Positions 10,397-18,801 of a stretch of 64,000 nucleotides of DNA are shown piece by piece (the stretch's first letter is position 1; each line of letters starts with the position of its first letter). The DNA lies in contig NZ_CP117522.1 in NCBI RefSeq assembly GCF_031679605.1, positions 8,370,001 to 8,434,000 on the forward strand, written 5' to 3'. The translations under genes were made by a program, and so were the position numbers. The notes under the pieces are model-generated. The model was not told the origin of the DNA and did not search any database. It was given only the letters and a program-made list of their open reading frames with translations. The DNA is from Streptomyces luomodiensis. GTDB lineage: Bacteria > Actinomycetota > Actinomycetes > Streptomycetales > Streptomycetaceae.

Positions 10397-10421
10397 GGCC
10401 CACCGGGACATCCGGTGGGCC
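10397..10421 (+). terminator. Rho-independent terminator after the GntR gene
   Basis: GGCCCACCGG, a GACAT loop and CCGGTGGGCC form a perfect 10-bp stem, followed by TTCT. It sits 27 bp after the stop codon and separates the regulator from the transketolase operon. Confidence 0.75.
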
Positions 10422-10518
10422 TTCTGGGTATGCGCTCCCGTCCTGACGAGCCGACCGGCCCGGCCGCCCGCGGCGGTCCGTACCGGCGCGGCTGACCAGG
10501 CTTTTTCCGCCGGAGGGG

Positions 10519-10547
10519 TTGACACCGCCGGTTTCACTCCGCAGCAT
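10519..10547 (+). promoter_or_regulatory. Candidate promoter of the transketolase operon
   Basis: A TTGACA box at 10519-10524 is followed after 17 bp by CAGCAT, a weak -10 match. The start point would fall on the operator palindrome at 10554, as expected for repression. Confidence 0.4.
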
Positions 10548-10553
10548 CGAGGT

Positions 10554-10569
10554 CGACTGTTAACAGTCG
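10554..10569. promoter_or_regulatory. GntR/FadR-type operator, 16-bp perfect palindrome
   Basis: CGACTGTTAACAGTCG is fully self-complementary and has the TGTTAACA core expected for FadR-subfamily GntR proteins (TNGT-N3-ACNA type). It lies at the likely transcription start of the transketolase operon and is repeated, less perfectly, before the GntR gene itself. Confidence 0.75.
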
Positions 10570-10594
10570 GCAGCCAACAGGGAGGAGGTGGGGG

Positions 10595-10813
10595 ATCGCC
10601 ACCGCCCTCTCCTCGGCCGTCGGCCGGGTGGGGCCCGCGGCCCTCTTCAGCCGCTACGGGCTGCCGGGACTCGTGGCGGCGCTGCTGACCCGCGAGACCT
10701 GGGGCGCACAGGAGCGGCACGAGGCCGGCCTCGCGACGAGGGGGACCGCCGCCGCGGCCACGCCCGCGCCCCAGCTCCGCCGACACCCCACCGAGAGGAA
10801 GGGACCGACATGA
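10595..10813 (+). pseudogene. C-terminal remnant of an upstream operon gene, possibly an MFS transporter
   Basis: A short frame with strongly G/C third positions runs from about 10592 to a TGA at 10811-10813. That stop overlaps the transketolase ATG as ATGA, the same coupling seen between the two transketolase genes. GGAGGAGG lies just ahead, but the first in-frame codon at a proper distance is ATC, not a normal start; GTG 10628 has no ribosome site. The residues GIATALSSAVGRVGPAALF and LVAALLTRETWG resemble the last two helices and PETxG tail of an MFS sugar or metabolite transporter. It looks like a deletion that joined the leader to a 3' stub. Confidence 0.45.
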
Positions 10814-11760
10814 CCTCCACCCCGTCCACCGTCCTGGGAGCCGCTCCGCCGGCTCAAGAGCACACCACCCGGCAGGAACGGATCCGCGCCCTGCGGGACT
10901 CCGCCTACCGCATCCGGATGCACGCCCTGAACATGGGCGAGGTCCAGGGACAGGGCTACATCGGACAGGCGCTCGGCGTGGCCGACGTCCTCGCCGTCGT
11001 CTACAAGGACGTCCTCGACCACCGCCCCGACGAGCCCGACTGGCCCGAGCGGGACAGGCTGCTGCTGTCCATCGGCCACTACGCCATCGCCCTGTACGCG
11101 GCGCTCGCGGAGGCCGGTGTCCTCGACACCGAGGAACTCGCCACCTACGGAAGCGACGACTCCCGCCTGCCCATGTCGGGCATGGCCACCTACACCCCCG
11201 GCATGGAGATCTCCGGCGGCTCCCTCGGCCACGGACTGGGCATCGCGACCGGCATGGCGCTGGGCCTGCGCTACCGGGGCAGCGACGCCCGCGTGTACAA
11301 CCTGCTCTCGGACGGTGAGCTGGACGAGGGCTCCACCTGGGAGGCCGCGCTGGCCTGCGCCCACCACCGGCTCGACAACGTGACCGCCATCGTCGACGTC
11401 AACGCCCTCCAGGCGGACGGCCCGACCGCGGGCGTACTGCGCACCGAGCCCGTCACGGCCAAGTGGGAGGCGTTCGGCTGGCATGCGATCCGGGTGGACG
11501 GCAACGACGTCGACGCGCTCGTCACCGCCTTCGACAGCCTGCGCGAGCACCGGGGATCGCCGTCGGTGCTCATCTGCGACACCAAGGTCGGCCGCGGGGT
11601 GCCGATGCTCGAAACCCGCGAGAAGGCGCACTTCATGCGGGTCGAGGAGCACGAGTGGCAGATCGCCCGCGAGCAGCTCACCCAGAACCACGAAGCCGGC
11701 CGGGCGGACGGACCCGACGGCCGGAGCGACGCCACTGAGGGAAAGGGACCCGCCGCATGA
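10810..11760 (+). CDS. Transketolase-like protein, N-terminal (TPP-binding) subunit
   Basis: This 316-residue protein corresponds to the thiamine-diphosphate domain of transketolase. The TPP motif appears as SDGELDEGSTWEA followed by NVTAIVDVN, with Ser replacing the first Gly of the usual GDG. Conserved His residues of the substrate channel are in SIGHYAIALYA and SLGHGLGIATG. Split transketolases work as pairs with the next gene and move a two-carbon ketol unit between sugar phosphates; clustered copies under GntR control usually serve one catabolic route (for example branched pentoses) rather than the central pathway. AGGAAGGG precedes the ATG. Confidence 0.93.
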   Translation: MTSTPSTVLGAAPPAQEHTTRQERIRALRDSAYRIRMHALNMGEVQGQGYIGQALGVADVLAVVYKDVLDHRPDEPDWPERDRLLLSIGHYAIALYAALAEAGVLDTEELATYGSDDSRLPMSGMATYTPGMEISGGSLGHGLGIATGMALGLRYRGSDARVYNLLSDGELDEGSTWEAALACAHHRLDNVTAIVDVNALQADGPTAGVLRTEPVTAKWEAFGWHAIRVDGNDVDALVTAFDSLREHRGSPSVLICDTKVGRGVPMLETREKAHFMRVEEHEWQIAREQLTQNHEAGRADGPDGRSDATEGKGPAA

Positions 11761-12761
11761 ACACCCCCGCCGCCACCGTGCCCCCGGCGCGCAGACTCAC
11801 CACCTCCGCGATGATCGCCTCCATCGCCGAAGAGGGACAGCGCACCACCAAGGCCCCCTTCGGACACGCGCTGAACCGGCTCGCCGAGGAACGCCCCGAT
11901 GTGGTCGGCCTCTCGGCCGACCTGGCCAAGTACACCGATATGCACATCTTCCGGGACGCCCACCCCGAGCGCTTCTTCCAGATGGGCATGGCGGAACAGG
12001 CGATGCTGGGCGCGGCCGCCGGACTGGCGGAGGTGGGCCTGACGCCCTTCGCCTCCACCTACTCGGTGTTCGCCACCCGCCGTGCCTACGACTTCCTGTG
12101 CCTGGACATCGCCGAGCCCGGACTCAACGTCAACGTCGTGGGTGCCCTGCCCGGACTGACCACGGGCTACGGCCCCAGCCACCAGGCCACCGAGGACCTG
12201 GCCATCCTGCGCGGCATGCCCGGCCTGACGATCGTGGACCCGGCGGACTCGGTCGACATCGAGCAGGCCGTCCCCGCCCTGGCCGCCCACCCCGGACCCA
12301 CCTACACGCGGCTGCTGCGCGGCGCCGTGCCCACGGTCCTGGACGAGTACGACTACCGGTTCCGGCTCGGCCGGGCCGCCGGACTGCGCGGCGGGCGCGA
12401 TGTGCTCTTCATCTCCACCGGCCTGATGACGGTGCGCGCCCTGAGCGCGGCCAAGGAACTGGAGCGGGACCACATCGACGTCGCGGTCCTGCACGTCCCG
12501 ACCATCAAGCCCTTCGACAGCGACACGGTGGTACGGGAAGCGGCCAAGGGACGGCTCGTGGTCACCCTCGAGAACCACACCCTGGTCGGCGGACTGGCCG
12601 AGTCCGTGGCCTCCAGTCTGGCGTACGCGCAGACCACGGCGCGCATCGTGCCGATCGGACTGCCGGACGCCTTCCTCGCGGCGGGTGCCCTGCCCACCCT
12701 GCACGACCGGTACGGCCTGTCGGTCGCGGCGATCAAGGAACGCGTGCGCCGGGAACTGTGA
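11757..12761 (+). CDS. Transketolase-like protein, C-terminal (pyrimidine-binding) subunit
   Basis: This 334-residue protein carries the second and third transketolase domains. The Glu that activates the TPP cofactor is in FFQMGMAEQAMLGAAAG, and the pyrimidine domain shows GLTTGYGPSHQATEDLAI. The C-terminal domain ends FLAAGALPTLHDRYGLS, the usual transketolase tail. Its ATG overlaps the stop of the N-terminal subunit (ATGA), so the two are translationally coupled and probably form one heteromeric enzyme. Confidence 0.93.
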   Translation: MNTPAATVPPARRLTTSAMIASIAEEGQRTTKAPFGHALNRLAEERPDVVGLSADLAKYTDMHIFRDAHPERFFQMGMAEQAMLGAAAGLAEVGLTPFASTYSVFATRRAYDFLCLDIAEPGLNVNVVGALPGLTTGYGPSHQATEDLAILRGMPGLTIVDPADSVDIEQAVPALAAHPGPTYTRLLRGAVPTVLDEYDYRFRLGRAAGLRGGRDVLFISTGLMTVRALSAAKELERDHIDVAVLHVPTIKPFDSDTVVREAAKGRLVVTLENHTLVGGLAESVASSLAYAQTTARIVPIGLPDAFLAAGALPTLHDRYGLSVAAIKERVRREL

Positions 12762-12859
12762 CCCGGGCCCACCCCGTCATCGCCTTCCTCGCCCGGCCCG
12801 AGACCGGGTATGTGACGGGTGCCACGTATGACATCAACGGCGGCTCCCGCATACACTGA
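12758..12859 (+). pseudogene. C-terminal stub of a short-chain dehydrogenase/reductase
   Basis: The 33-codon frame reads PVIAFLARPETGYVTGATYDINGG and a short tail. This matches the last strand of classical SDR enzymes (FLASPEASYVTGATLDVDGG). The catalytic Ser-Tyr-Lys and the NAD(P)-binding Gly motif are absent. The frame starts with GTG overlapping the TGA of the preceding gene (GTGA). It is most simply the remains of a fourth operon gene after an internal deletion. Confidence 0.75.
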
Positions 12860-12915
12860 CCGCCCGTCACGGACCGTGCCCGAGAGGCCACTTATCGAAG
12901 GTCCTTGCGAATCGA

Positions 12916-12927
12916 CCTTGATCAAGG
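12916..12927. promoter_or_regulatory. 12-bp palindrome before the YceI gene
   Basis: CCTTGATCAAGG is perfectly self-complementary and lies 39 bp before the YceI start. TTGATCAA cores of this type are common MarR-like operators. No MarR gene is adjacent. Confidence 0.45.
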
Positions 12928-12966
12928 GTTGCGTCACCCCCTACGGCCAAAGTAACAACGGGTGGC

Positions 12967-13626
12967 ATGAACTTGTTCAGCCGTACCTCCCGCCGCACGG
13001 GCGCCGGCGCCGCACCGGTGATACCTTCTGCCCGTGCGGCGTCCGGCCGCGCCGTTTCGCCCGATCCCGGCCTCGAGGCGCTCACCGGCGAGTGGATCGT
13101 CGACCCGGCACACAGCCGGATCGGGTTCTCCGTCCGGCATGCCATGGTGACCACAGTGCGTGGCGCCTTCACCGAGTTCGAGAGCCGCCTGTACTTCGAC
13201 GGCCGCGACCCGCGCCGCTCCCGGGCCGAGGTCCTGCTCTCCACCGCCAGTGTCGACACCGGTGTCGAGCAGCGCGACGACCACTTGATGGGCCGCGACT
13301 TCCTGGACGCGAGAACCTACCCGCACATCCGGTTCCTGAGCACCGATGTGCACCTCGCGGGTCCGGACCTCTACCGCATGGCCGGGGATCTCACGATCCG
13401 GGACGTCACTCGCCCCGTCGTCCTGGAGCTCACCTATATCGGACATGTCACGGACCCCTTCGGCTACCAGCGGGTGGGCTTCGACGGCACCACCACCATC
13501 AACCGTTCCGAATGGGGCCTGACCTACAGCGCCAAGCTGGCGGAGGGCGGCGCCCTGGTGAGCGAGAAGGTCCGCCTCCAGTTCGACATCGCCGCCATTC
13601 GCACGGCCCCCGACCCCGGCTTCTGA
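12967..13626 (+). CDS. YceI-family lipid-binding protein
   Basis: This 219-residue protein is built on the YceI lipocalin-like barrel that binds isoprenoid chains. Family signatures are WIVDPAHSRIGFSVRHAMVTTVRG near residue 45, DDHLMGRDFLDARTYPHIRF, GDLTIRDVTRPVVL and the C-terminal NRSEWGL. No signal peptide is evident; the first 40 residues are basic and low-complexity, as in cytoplasmic streptomycete members. It is followed by a short hairpin and converges on the lyase gene. Members are often stress or pH inducible. The role here is not known. Confidence 0.92.
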   Translation: MNLFSRTSRRTGAGAAPVIPSARAASGRAVSPDPGLEALTGEWIVDPAHSRIGFSVRHAMVTTVRGAFTEFESRLYFDGRDPRRSRAEVLLSTASVDTGVEQRDDHLMGRDFLDARTYPHIRFLSTDVHLAGPDLYRMAGDLTIRDVTRPVVLELTYIGHVTDPFGYQRVGFDGTTTINRSEWGLTYSAKLAEGGALVSEKVRLQFDIAAIRTAPDPGF

Positions 13627-13630
13627 GGAG

Positions 13631-13643
13631 CCCCCGCCGGGGG
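13631..13643. terminator. Short hairpin between convergent genes
   Basis: CCCCC-GCC-GGGGG sits 4 bp after the YceI stop and 13 bp before the lyase stop. The 3-nt loop makes it a weak terminator. Confidence 0.4.
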
Positions 13644-13655
13644 AGGGCGCCACCG

Positions 13656-15044
13656 TCAGCGAGGCGTGCGGCCGCCGCCCTCGCGGTCCAGGGCGCGGAC
13701 CACATCGAGGGTCATCGTGGTCGCGCTGCCCAGGTAGCGGGCGGGGTCGCACAGTTCCCCGATCCGCTCGGCGCCGATCTGGTCCATCAGCGTGGCGTGC
13801 GCGCGCAGTTCGGCCTCCAGTGTGGTGCCGGTCTCGATGGCGGTGCGGCAGGCCTCGTAGACCACGTCGTGGGCCTGCTGACGGCCCAGAACGGGCGCGA
13901 TGTCCATCATCACGGCTTCGGCGACGATGAGCCCGCCGGTGAGGTGGGTGTTCCGGCGCATCCGGGCCACGTTCACCTCCAGACCGGAGAGCATGAACTC
14001 GGCCTGGTGGAGCGAGCTGGACAGGAGCAGGAAGGCTTCGGGCACCGCGGCCCACTCCAGGTGCCAGGGGCCGGTGGCGCGTTCGAAGTCCTGCATCATC
14101 GCGTCCAGCACGGTCGAGGACTTCTCGCGCAGCAGCTTGGCGGCGGCGAACATCAGCTCGCTGGAGATGGGGTTGCGCTTCTGCGGCATGGTCGAGCTGG
14201 CCCCGCGTCCGGGGACGAACGGCTCCGCCAGCTCCCCGAACTCCGAGGAGCACATCATCATCACATCCCAGGCGATCTTGCCCAGGGAGCCGCCGATCGC
14301 GGCGAACAGTGTGACGAGCTCCACGAGCCCGTCCCGTGCCACATGCCAGGTGATCGCGGGGTCCCGCAGCCCCAGCTCGGCCGCCAGCACGGCACGCGTC
14401 CGAAGGCCCTCCGGCCCTGTGCCGAGCGAGGCCAGGGTTCCGGCGGCGCCGCCGAACTGCACCATCAGGGCGCGTCCGCGGGCCTGCTCCAGCCGCTCGG
14501 CGTGCCGGTCCAGGGCGGAGAGCCACACGGCGCAGCGGTAGCCGAAGGTGACGGGGAGGGCGTGCTGGAGATGGGTGCGCCCGGCGGTGACGGTCTCGGC
14601 ATGCTCCTCCGCGAGCCGCTGCAGCGCCCGGCGCACCCGGTCGAGCTGGTCCTGGAGCAGGGCGACGCCGTCCTTGCACTGGAGCATCACCGCGGTGTCC
14701 ATGATGTCCTGGGTGGTGGCACCCCAGTGCAGATAGCGGCCCGCGTCACCGCACTGGTCCGCCACCTGCCGGACGACGGGCAGGACCGGATAGCCGACGA
14801 TCTCCGTCTCGGTGCGCAGCCGCTCCAGGTCGAGACCGTCCAGACCGGCCTTGGCGGTGATGTCCTCGGCGGCCTCGACGGGGATGATGCCGACCTCGGC
14901 CTGGGAACGGGCGAGAGCGGTCTCGGTGTCGATGACGCGCTGGACGTAGGCGGTGTCGCTGAAGATCTCGCGCATGGCCGGGGTGCCGAACATGTCGCGG
15001 AACAACAGGGAGTCGAAGACGGTACTGCTCATGTGCTGGTTCAC
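13656..15044 (-). CDS. Fumarase/aspartase-superfamily lyase (PcaB-like)
   Basis: This 462-residue lyase belongs to the superfamily that includes adenylosuccinate lyase, argininosuccinate lyase and 3-carboxymuconate cycloisomerase. The three conserved regions are present: HWGATTQD (106-113), GRTHLQHA (155-162) and the signature loop GASSTMPQKRNP (281-292) with the catalytic Ser. The sequence is closest in feel to PcaB. No other protocatechuate genes are nearby; instead it overlaps a dicarboxylate/amino-acid symporter by GTGA. It therefore more likely cleaves an imported N-substituted aspartate or succinyl compound to fumarate, which is inference. A second start (ATG 15032) is possible. Confidence 0.9.
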   Translation of the reverse strand: MNQHMSSTVFDSLLFRDMFGTPAMREIFSDTAYVQRVIDTETALARSQAEVGIIPVEAAEDITAKAGLDGLDLERLRTETEIVGYPVLPVVRQVADQCGDAGRYLHWGATTQDIMDTAVMLQCKDGVALLQDQLDRVRRALQRLAEEHAETVTAGRTHLQHALPVTFGYRCAVWLSALDRHAERLEQARGRALMVQFGGAAGTLASLGTGPEGLRTRAVLAAELGLRDPAITWHVARDGLVELVTLFAAIGGSLGKIAWDVMMMCSSEFGELAEPFVPGRGASSTMPQKRNPISSELMFAAAKLLREKSSTVLDAMMQDFERATGPWHLEWAAVPEAFLLLSSSLHQAEFMLSGLEVNVARMRRNTHLTGGLIVAEAVMMDIAPVLGRQQAHDVVYEACRTAIETGTTLEAELRAHATLMDQIGAERIGELCDPARYLGSATTMTLDVVRALDREGGGRTPR

Positions 15045-16453
15045 TTCCCGGTGGTGGGGCTGGTAGGAGCGGGTTCGGACAGGGCGACGCCGTCCGGCCG
15101 GGAGGCCGTCCGCGGCGCGGCGGGCGCGTCATCGGGTTCGGGCTGGGCGAGGAACGCGGCGGGATCGGCCAGGGCGCGCCGCACCGTGTCGACGTCCATC
15201 TCCTTGCACCACTTGGCCAGGACGAAGGTGGCGACCACATTGCCGAAGGTGTTGCAGAACGCGGTGGCCATCGACATGAAGCGGTACACCCCGAAGAGCA
15301 CGGCGGCGCCCTCGACGGGGAGGTTCCCGGTCGCCGCCACGGTGGAGGCGAAGACCACGAAGGTCCCGCCGGACACGGTGGCCGCGCCCTTGGACGTCAG
15401 CAGCATGATCAACAGCAGCCCGAGCTGTTCGGGGATGCCCATCGGGATCCCGTAGGCGTTGGCCACGAACAGGGTGCAGATGGACATGTAGAGGGAGGTG
15501 CCGTCGAGGTTGAACGCATAGCCGGTGGGGACGACCAGGCCCACGGTCTGCTTCGAGCACCCGACCCTGGTGAGCTTCTTCAGCAGTCCGGGCAGGGCGG
15601 CCTCGGAGGAGGCCGTGCCCAGGACGAGTGTCATCTCCACGCGTACGTAGCGCAGGATGCGCCAGACGCTGAACCCCGCGAGCAGGCAGACCAGCCCCAG
15701 CACGCCGAACACGAAGACGGCGACGACCAGCCAGTACTCCAGGACGAGCTCGGTCAGGGCCAGGAGCATCTTGCTGCCGCTGGTGCCCACCGAGTAGGCG
15801 ATGGCACCGAAGGCGCCGATCGGGGCGAGCTTCATGACGACGTTGACGAAGCCGAAGAACGCCTCCGAGACGACCTCCAGACCGGCGTTGATCCGGTCCT
15901 GCATCCGCGGCTTGAGGGACAGCACACCGATACCGAACAGCACGGCCACCACGACGACCTGGAGCAGCTGGCCGGAGGAGAAGGCACCGACGAAGTTGTC
16001 GGGGACGATGTCCCGCAGGAAGGCGGTGACCCCGTGCTCGCCCTGGTCGGCCGAGGGCGCCTGGGCCGCCTCGGCGCCCGGGGCGAGCGCCCCCGCCCCC
16101 TTGCCCACCCCGAACAGGTTCGCGGCCGCCAGGCCGAGCAGCAGGGCGAGGGTGGAGACGGCCTCGAAGTAGATCAGCGCCAGGAAGCCGATGCGGCTGG
16201 CCTTCTTCAGGTCGCCGGCGGAGGCGATGCCCATGACGACGGTGAAGAAGACCAGGGGCGCGACCCCCGCCTTGATCAAGGCCAGGAACAGGTCCCCGAG
16301 GATCTTCAGGTCCGCCGCGAAACCGGGGAAGGCGAAGCCGACCGCGATACCGAGGACCATCGCGATGACGACCTGTGCCATGAGCCCCCGGTACCAGCGG
16401 TGGCGAGCCGGTGGGGGCGAGGTGGCGTCCAGTAGCTGCTCCTGAGACCTCAT
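15041..16453 (-). CDS. Dicarboxylate/amino acid:cation symporter (DAACS family)
   Basis: This 470-residue membrane protein imports acidic amino acids or dicarboxylates with H+ or Na+. It shows the glutamate-transporter features: LGTASSEAALPGLL (the Ser-rich re-entrant loop 1), VVPTGYAFNLDGTSLYMSICTLF, MLLTSKGAATVSGGTFVVFAS (re-entrant loop 2), and the last helix with NTFGNVVATFV. Eight helices plus two hairpins are expected. The ATG at 16453 has AAGGA 9 bp upstream. It is the first gene of a two-gene operon with the lyase, and its promoter holds a double GntR-type palindrome. Confidence 0.93.
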   Translation of the reverse strand: MRSQEQLLDATSPPPARHRWYRGLMAQVVIAMVLGIAVGFAFPGFAADLKILGDLFLALIKAGVAPLVFFTVVMGIASAGDLKKASRIGFLALIYFEAVSTLALLLGLAAANLFGVGKGAGALAPGAEAAQAPSADQGEHGVTAFLRDIVPDNFVGAFSSGQLLQVVVVAVLFGIGVLSLKPRMQDRINAGLEVVSEAFFGFVNVVMKLAPIGAFGAIAYSVGTSGSKMLLALTELVLEYWLVVAVFVFGVLGLVCLLAGFSVWRILRYVRVEMTLVLGTASSEAALPGLLKKLTRVGCSKQTVGLVVPTGYAFNLDGTSLYMSICTLFVANAYGIPMGIPEQLGLLLIMLLTSKGAATVSGGTFVVFASTVAATGNLPVEGAAVLFGVYRFMSMATAFCNTFGNVVATFVLAKWCKEMDVDTVRRALADPAAFLAQPEPDDAPAAPRTASRPDGVALSEPAPTSPTTGK

Positions 16454-16464
16454 GCGGGCACATC

Positions 16465-16492
16465 CTTGTCTAGACATGAGTGTCTAGACAAG
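16465..16492. promoter_or_regulatory. Double GntR/HutC-type operator
   Basis: Two copies of TGTCTAGACA are arranged 13 bp apart (start to start, 16468 and 16481). Together they form a perfect inverted repeat of 12-bp arms (CTTGTCTAGACA and its complement) around TGAG. The GTCTAGAC core is typical of HutC-subfamily GntR regulators. The site is directly upstream of the symporter start and downstream of the GntR gene, so it most likely controls the symporter-lyase operon. Confidence 0.8.
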
Positions 16493-16557
16493 AATGCTCG
16501 CAGAAACAGGTGTGTCAAGAGGTGTTCACATGGCGGGCGGCCGGCGGCCGCCGGTCG

Positions 16558-17283
16558 TCACTTGCGCTGGAGAACCGTCTCGTAGACGAAGCGGTCACCG
16601 GCGTGGGTGCTCACCGCGACCTCGAACAGCGCGCCCGAGGCGTCGTAGTAACGGCGTACGAACTCCAGCCCCGGGCTGCCCGGTTCCACCCCGAGGTGTG
16701 CCGCCGCCTCCGCGGGCACCCCCACCGCCCGGACCCGCTGGACCACCCGCTCCACGGCCCGGCCGGTACGGGCCTCGATCAGATCGGCGATCAGCTGGGG
16801 GCTGCCCTCCAGATCGCCCGCGACCGCCTTGGCGTCCCCCGGCCCCAGATACACCCGGGCCCAGGAGACGACCTCACCGGCCCGGCCGGGGTCCCGCCGG
16901 GTGGAGGTGACACACACCTGCCGGGACCCCTCGGCCAGGTCGGTGACCGTGGCGAGGGCGGCGTCCACCGTCACGGGTTCGACCGACAGGATGCCGCGCA
17001 CGGCCGATTCGCCGTACTGGGTCAGGTCCTCGACGCTGCCCAGCTGGGCGGTGAACTCGGCCACCGGCGCCGAGCGTTCCACCCGGGTGCCGGTCCCCGG
17101 GTGCCGGGAGATCAGACCGGCCACGTCCAGACGCTGCAACGCCCGCCGCAGCGTTTCCCGGGAGACGCCGTACTCGGCCGCCAGCTCGGGCTCGGTGGGC
17201 AGCAACTCCCCGACCGGCCACCGCCCGGCGGCGATCTTCCGCATGAGATCGCCGGCGATCACCACATACCGCGGCTCCCGCAC
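16558..17283 (-). CDS. GntR-family regulator, HutC/UTRA subfamily
   Basis: This 241-residue regulator has an N-terminal winged helix: LLPTEPELAAEYGVSRETLRRAL (about 27-50) and GLISRHPGTGTRV. The rest is a UTRA domain with the subfamily pattern VVSWARVYLGPG and PGLEFVRRYYDASGALFEVAVSTHAGDRF. UTRA proteins are released from DNA by small ligands close to the substrate of the pathway they control. It lies upstream of and in the same direction as the symporter and lyase genes. The twin TGTCTAGACA sites at 16465-16492 are its likely target. Confidence 0.93.
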   Translation of the reverse strand: MREPRYVVIAGDLMRKIAAGRWPVGELLPTEPELAAEYGVSRETLRRALQRLDVAGLISRHPGTGTRVERSAPVAEFTAQLGSVEDLTQYGESAVRGILSVEPVTVDAALATVTDLAEGSRQVCVTSTRRDPGRAGEVVSWARVYLGPGDAKAVAGDLEGSPQLIADLIEARTGRAVERVVQRVRAVGVPAEAAAHLGVEPGSPGLEFVRRYYDASGALFEVAVSTHAGDRFVYETVLQRK

Positions 17284-17377
17284 GACGCATCTCCTCGGCT
17301 GCTCAGGTCCTGGCCATCGAAAATCCTAGAGCACCGCCGATCGGGGCCGGGCAGCCGGCACCTGCCCCCGCGAGGTC

Positions 17378-18775
17378 TCATGCCCGCGTGCCTGACGCCG
17401 CCACCGGGGCGCCGGCCAGCGTGTCCAGCACGGCGGTGGCCACCTCGGCGGCCTGGGCCCGGATCTCCGGAATCGCGGTGCTCTCCCACAACTCCCCGCG
17501 CCGGGTGGCACCCAGCGTCCACAGCGGTGCGTCCGGCCCGTCGGCCGGTCTGACCCGCCCGTCGGGGTGGGTCCGCAGGCCGAGACCGAGCGGCCCGGGT
17601 GCGGCCAGACCCGCCGCGAACAACTCCCTGAGCAGGGGGTCCGCCGTGCGGCGGGCATCGGTCTGCGGGCCCGTGCAGTTGACGACCGCGCCGACGGTCA
17701 GGGTCCGTCCGTCGGCGAGACCGATCCGCAGCCCGCCCGTGGTGGCGGCCGCCTCGGCCACCCTTCCGGCCCGTACCGACAGCCGCCCCTCGGCCAGACA
17801 CCTCGCCAGCCGGTCCGCGGTGGCGGGTGCCATGCGGTGCCGGTGCACCTCCCACCGGCGGGCCTCCTCGCCGACGAACCTGGCCCGGTCCGACTCCGGC
17901 AGCCGCTGCCACAGGGCGGCGGTCAGCGGTCGCAGCCCGTCGATGGCCGGACGCCAGTCCCCGTGGCCGCGCCGGGTCCGGGCCACATGCCGCAGGACCG
18001 CGCGGCGCAGGGCGTCCAGACCGGTGCACCCGGTGAGACCGTCAGCGGGTGTCACGGGGGCGGCGGGGGCGGGGGCGTGGCCCTGGGGGAGCAGGCCCGA
18101 GCGGGACACGGCGTGGACGGTGCGGCCGGACCGGGCGAGGGTCATGGCGATGTCCACCATGGTCAGCCCGGTGCCCACCAGCAGGACATCCCGCTCGTCG
18201 GGGACGTGGTCGAGCGCCCCTGGGGCCCAGGGGTTGGCGACGAAGGCGTCGGAGTCCCGCAGCGCGGGCGGTGCCCAGGCGACGGACGGCGGGTGGCTCC
18301 CGGTGGCCAGGACCATGGCGTCGACGGTGAGTTCGCGGCCGCCGGCCGTCCGCAGCGTCAGCCGCCCGCCCGTGCGGACGGCCCCGGCCACCCGGTCCCG
18401 CACCCTGACCACCGTCCCCGGTCCGGTGGCGACCCGCTGTTGGAGATGGTCGGCGAGATAGCTGCCGTAGAGGTGGCGCGGGGCGAATCCGCCGGGCGCC
18501 ATCCGGCTGTCGGCGCGGCCGCTCAGCCAGCGGACGAAGTCGTCCGGGTCGTCGGCCGTGGCGCTCATCCGGGCGGCCGGCACATTCAGCAGATGGCGGT
18601 GGTCGGTTGTGGCGTAGGCCGGGCCGCGGCCGGTCGTGGCCGCCGGGTCGATGAGTGTGATCTCCAGTGGCCGGCCACGCCGGGTGGCCACCTCCAGCAG
18701 GCGGGCGGTGATGAGGGTGCCGGCCGCTCCGGCACCGGCGACCGCGACGCGACAGTGCGCCTCTCCACGGGTCAT
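17378..18775 (-). CDS. FAD/NAD(P)-binding protein (NAD_binding_9 type)
   Basis: This 465-residue protein has an N-terminal dinucleotide-binding fold with GAGAAG (14-19) and the ATGSHPP motif in the middle. A second nucleotide motif, LLVGTGLTMVDIA, suggests that both FAD and NAD(P)H are bound. The stretches RGPAYATTDHRHLLNVPAARMSA and GFAPRHLYGSYL are typical of the family often described as hydroxyacylglutathione- or lysine-monooxygenase-like FAD proteins. The reaction is unknown. It stands alone with an inverted repeat 27-51 bp upstream of its start. Confidence 0.85.
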   Translation of the reverse strand: MTRGEAHCRVAVAGAGAAGTLITARLLEVATRRGRPLEITLIDPAATTGRGPAYATTDHRHLLNVPAARMSATADDPDDFVRWLSGRADSRMAPGGFAPRHLYGSYLADHLQQRVATGPGTVVRVRDRVAGAVRTGGRLTLRTAGGRELTVDAMVLATGSHPPSVAWAPPALRDSDAFVANPWAPGALDHVPDERDVLLVGTGLTMVDIAMTLARSGRTVHAVSRSGLLPQGHAPAPAAPVTPADGLTGCTGLDALRRAVLRHVARTRRGHGDWRPAIDGLRPLTAALWQRLPESDRARFVGEEARRWEVHRHRMAPATADRLARCLAEGRLSVRAGRVAEAAATTGGLRIGLADGRTLTVGAVVNCTGPQTDARRTADPLLRELFAAGLAAPGPLGLGLRTHPDGRVRPADGPDAPLWTLGATRRGELWESTAIPEIRAQAAEVATAVLDTLAGAPVAASGTRA

Positions 18776-18801
18776 GGGCGAGCCCCCGCTCGTTACTAGA
18801 C

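Noticed and set aside
13656..15044. Naming the lyase pcaB
   Set aside because: The superfamily loop is clear, but no other protocatechuate genes are present and the gene is coupled to a dicarboxylate symporter, so the specific name is not supported.
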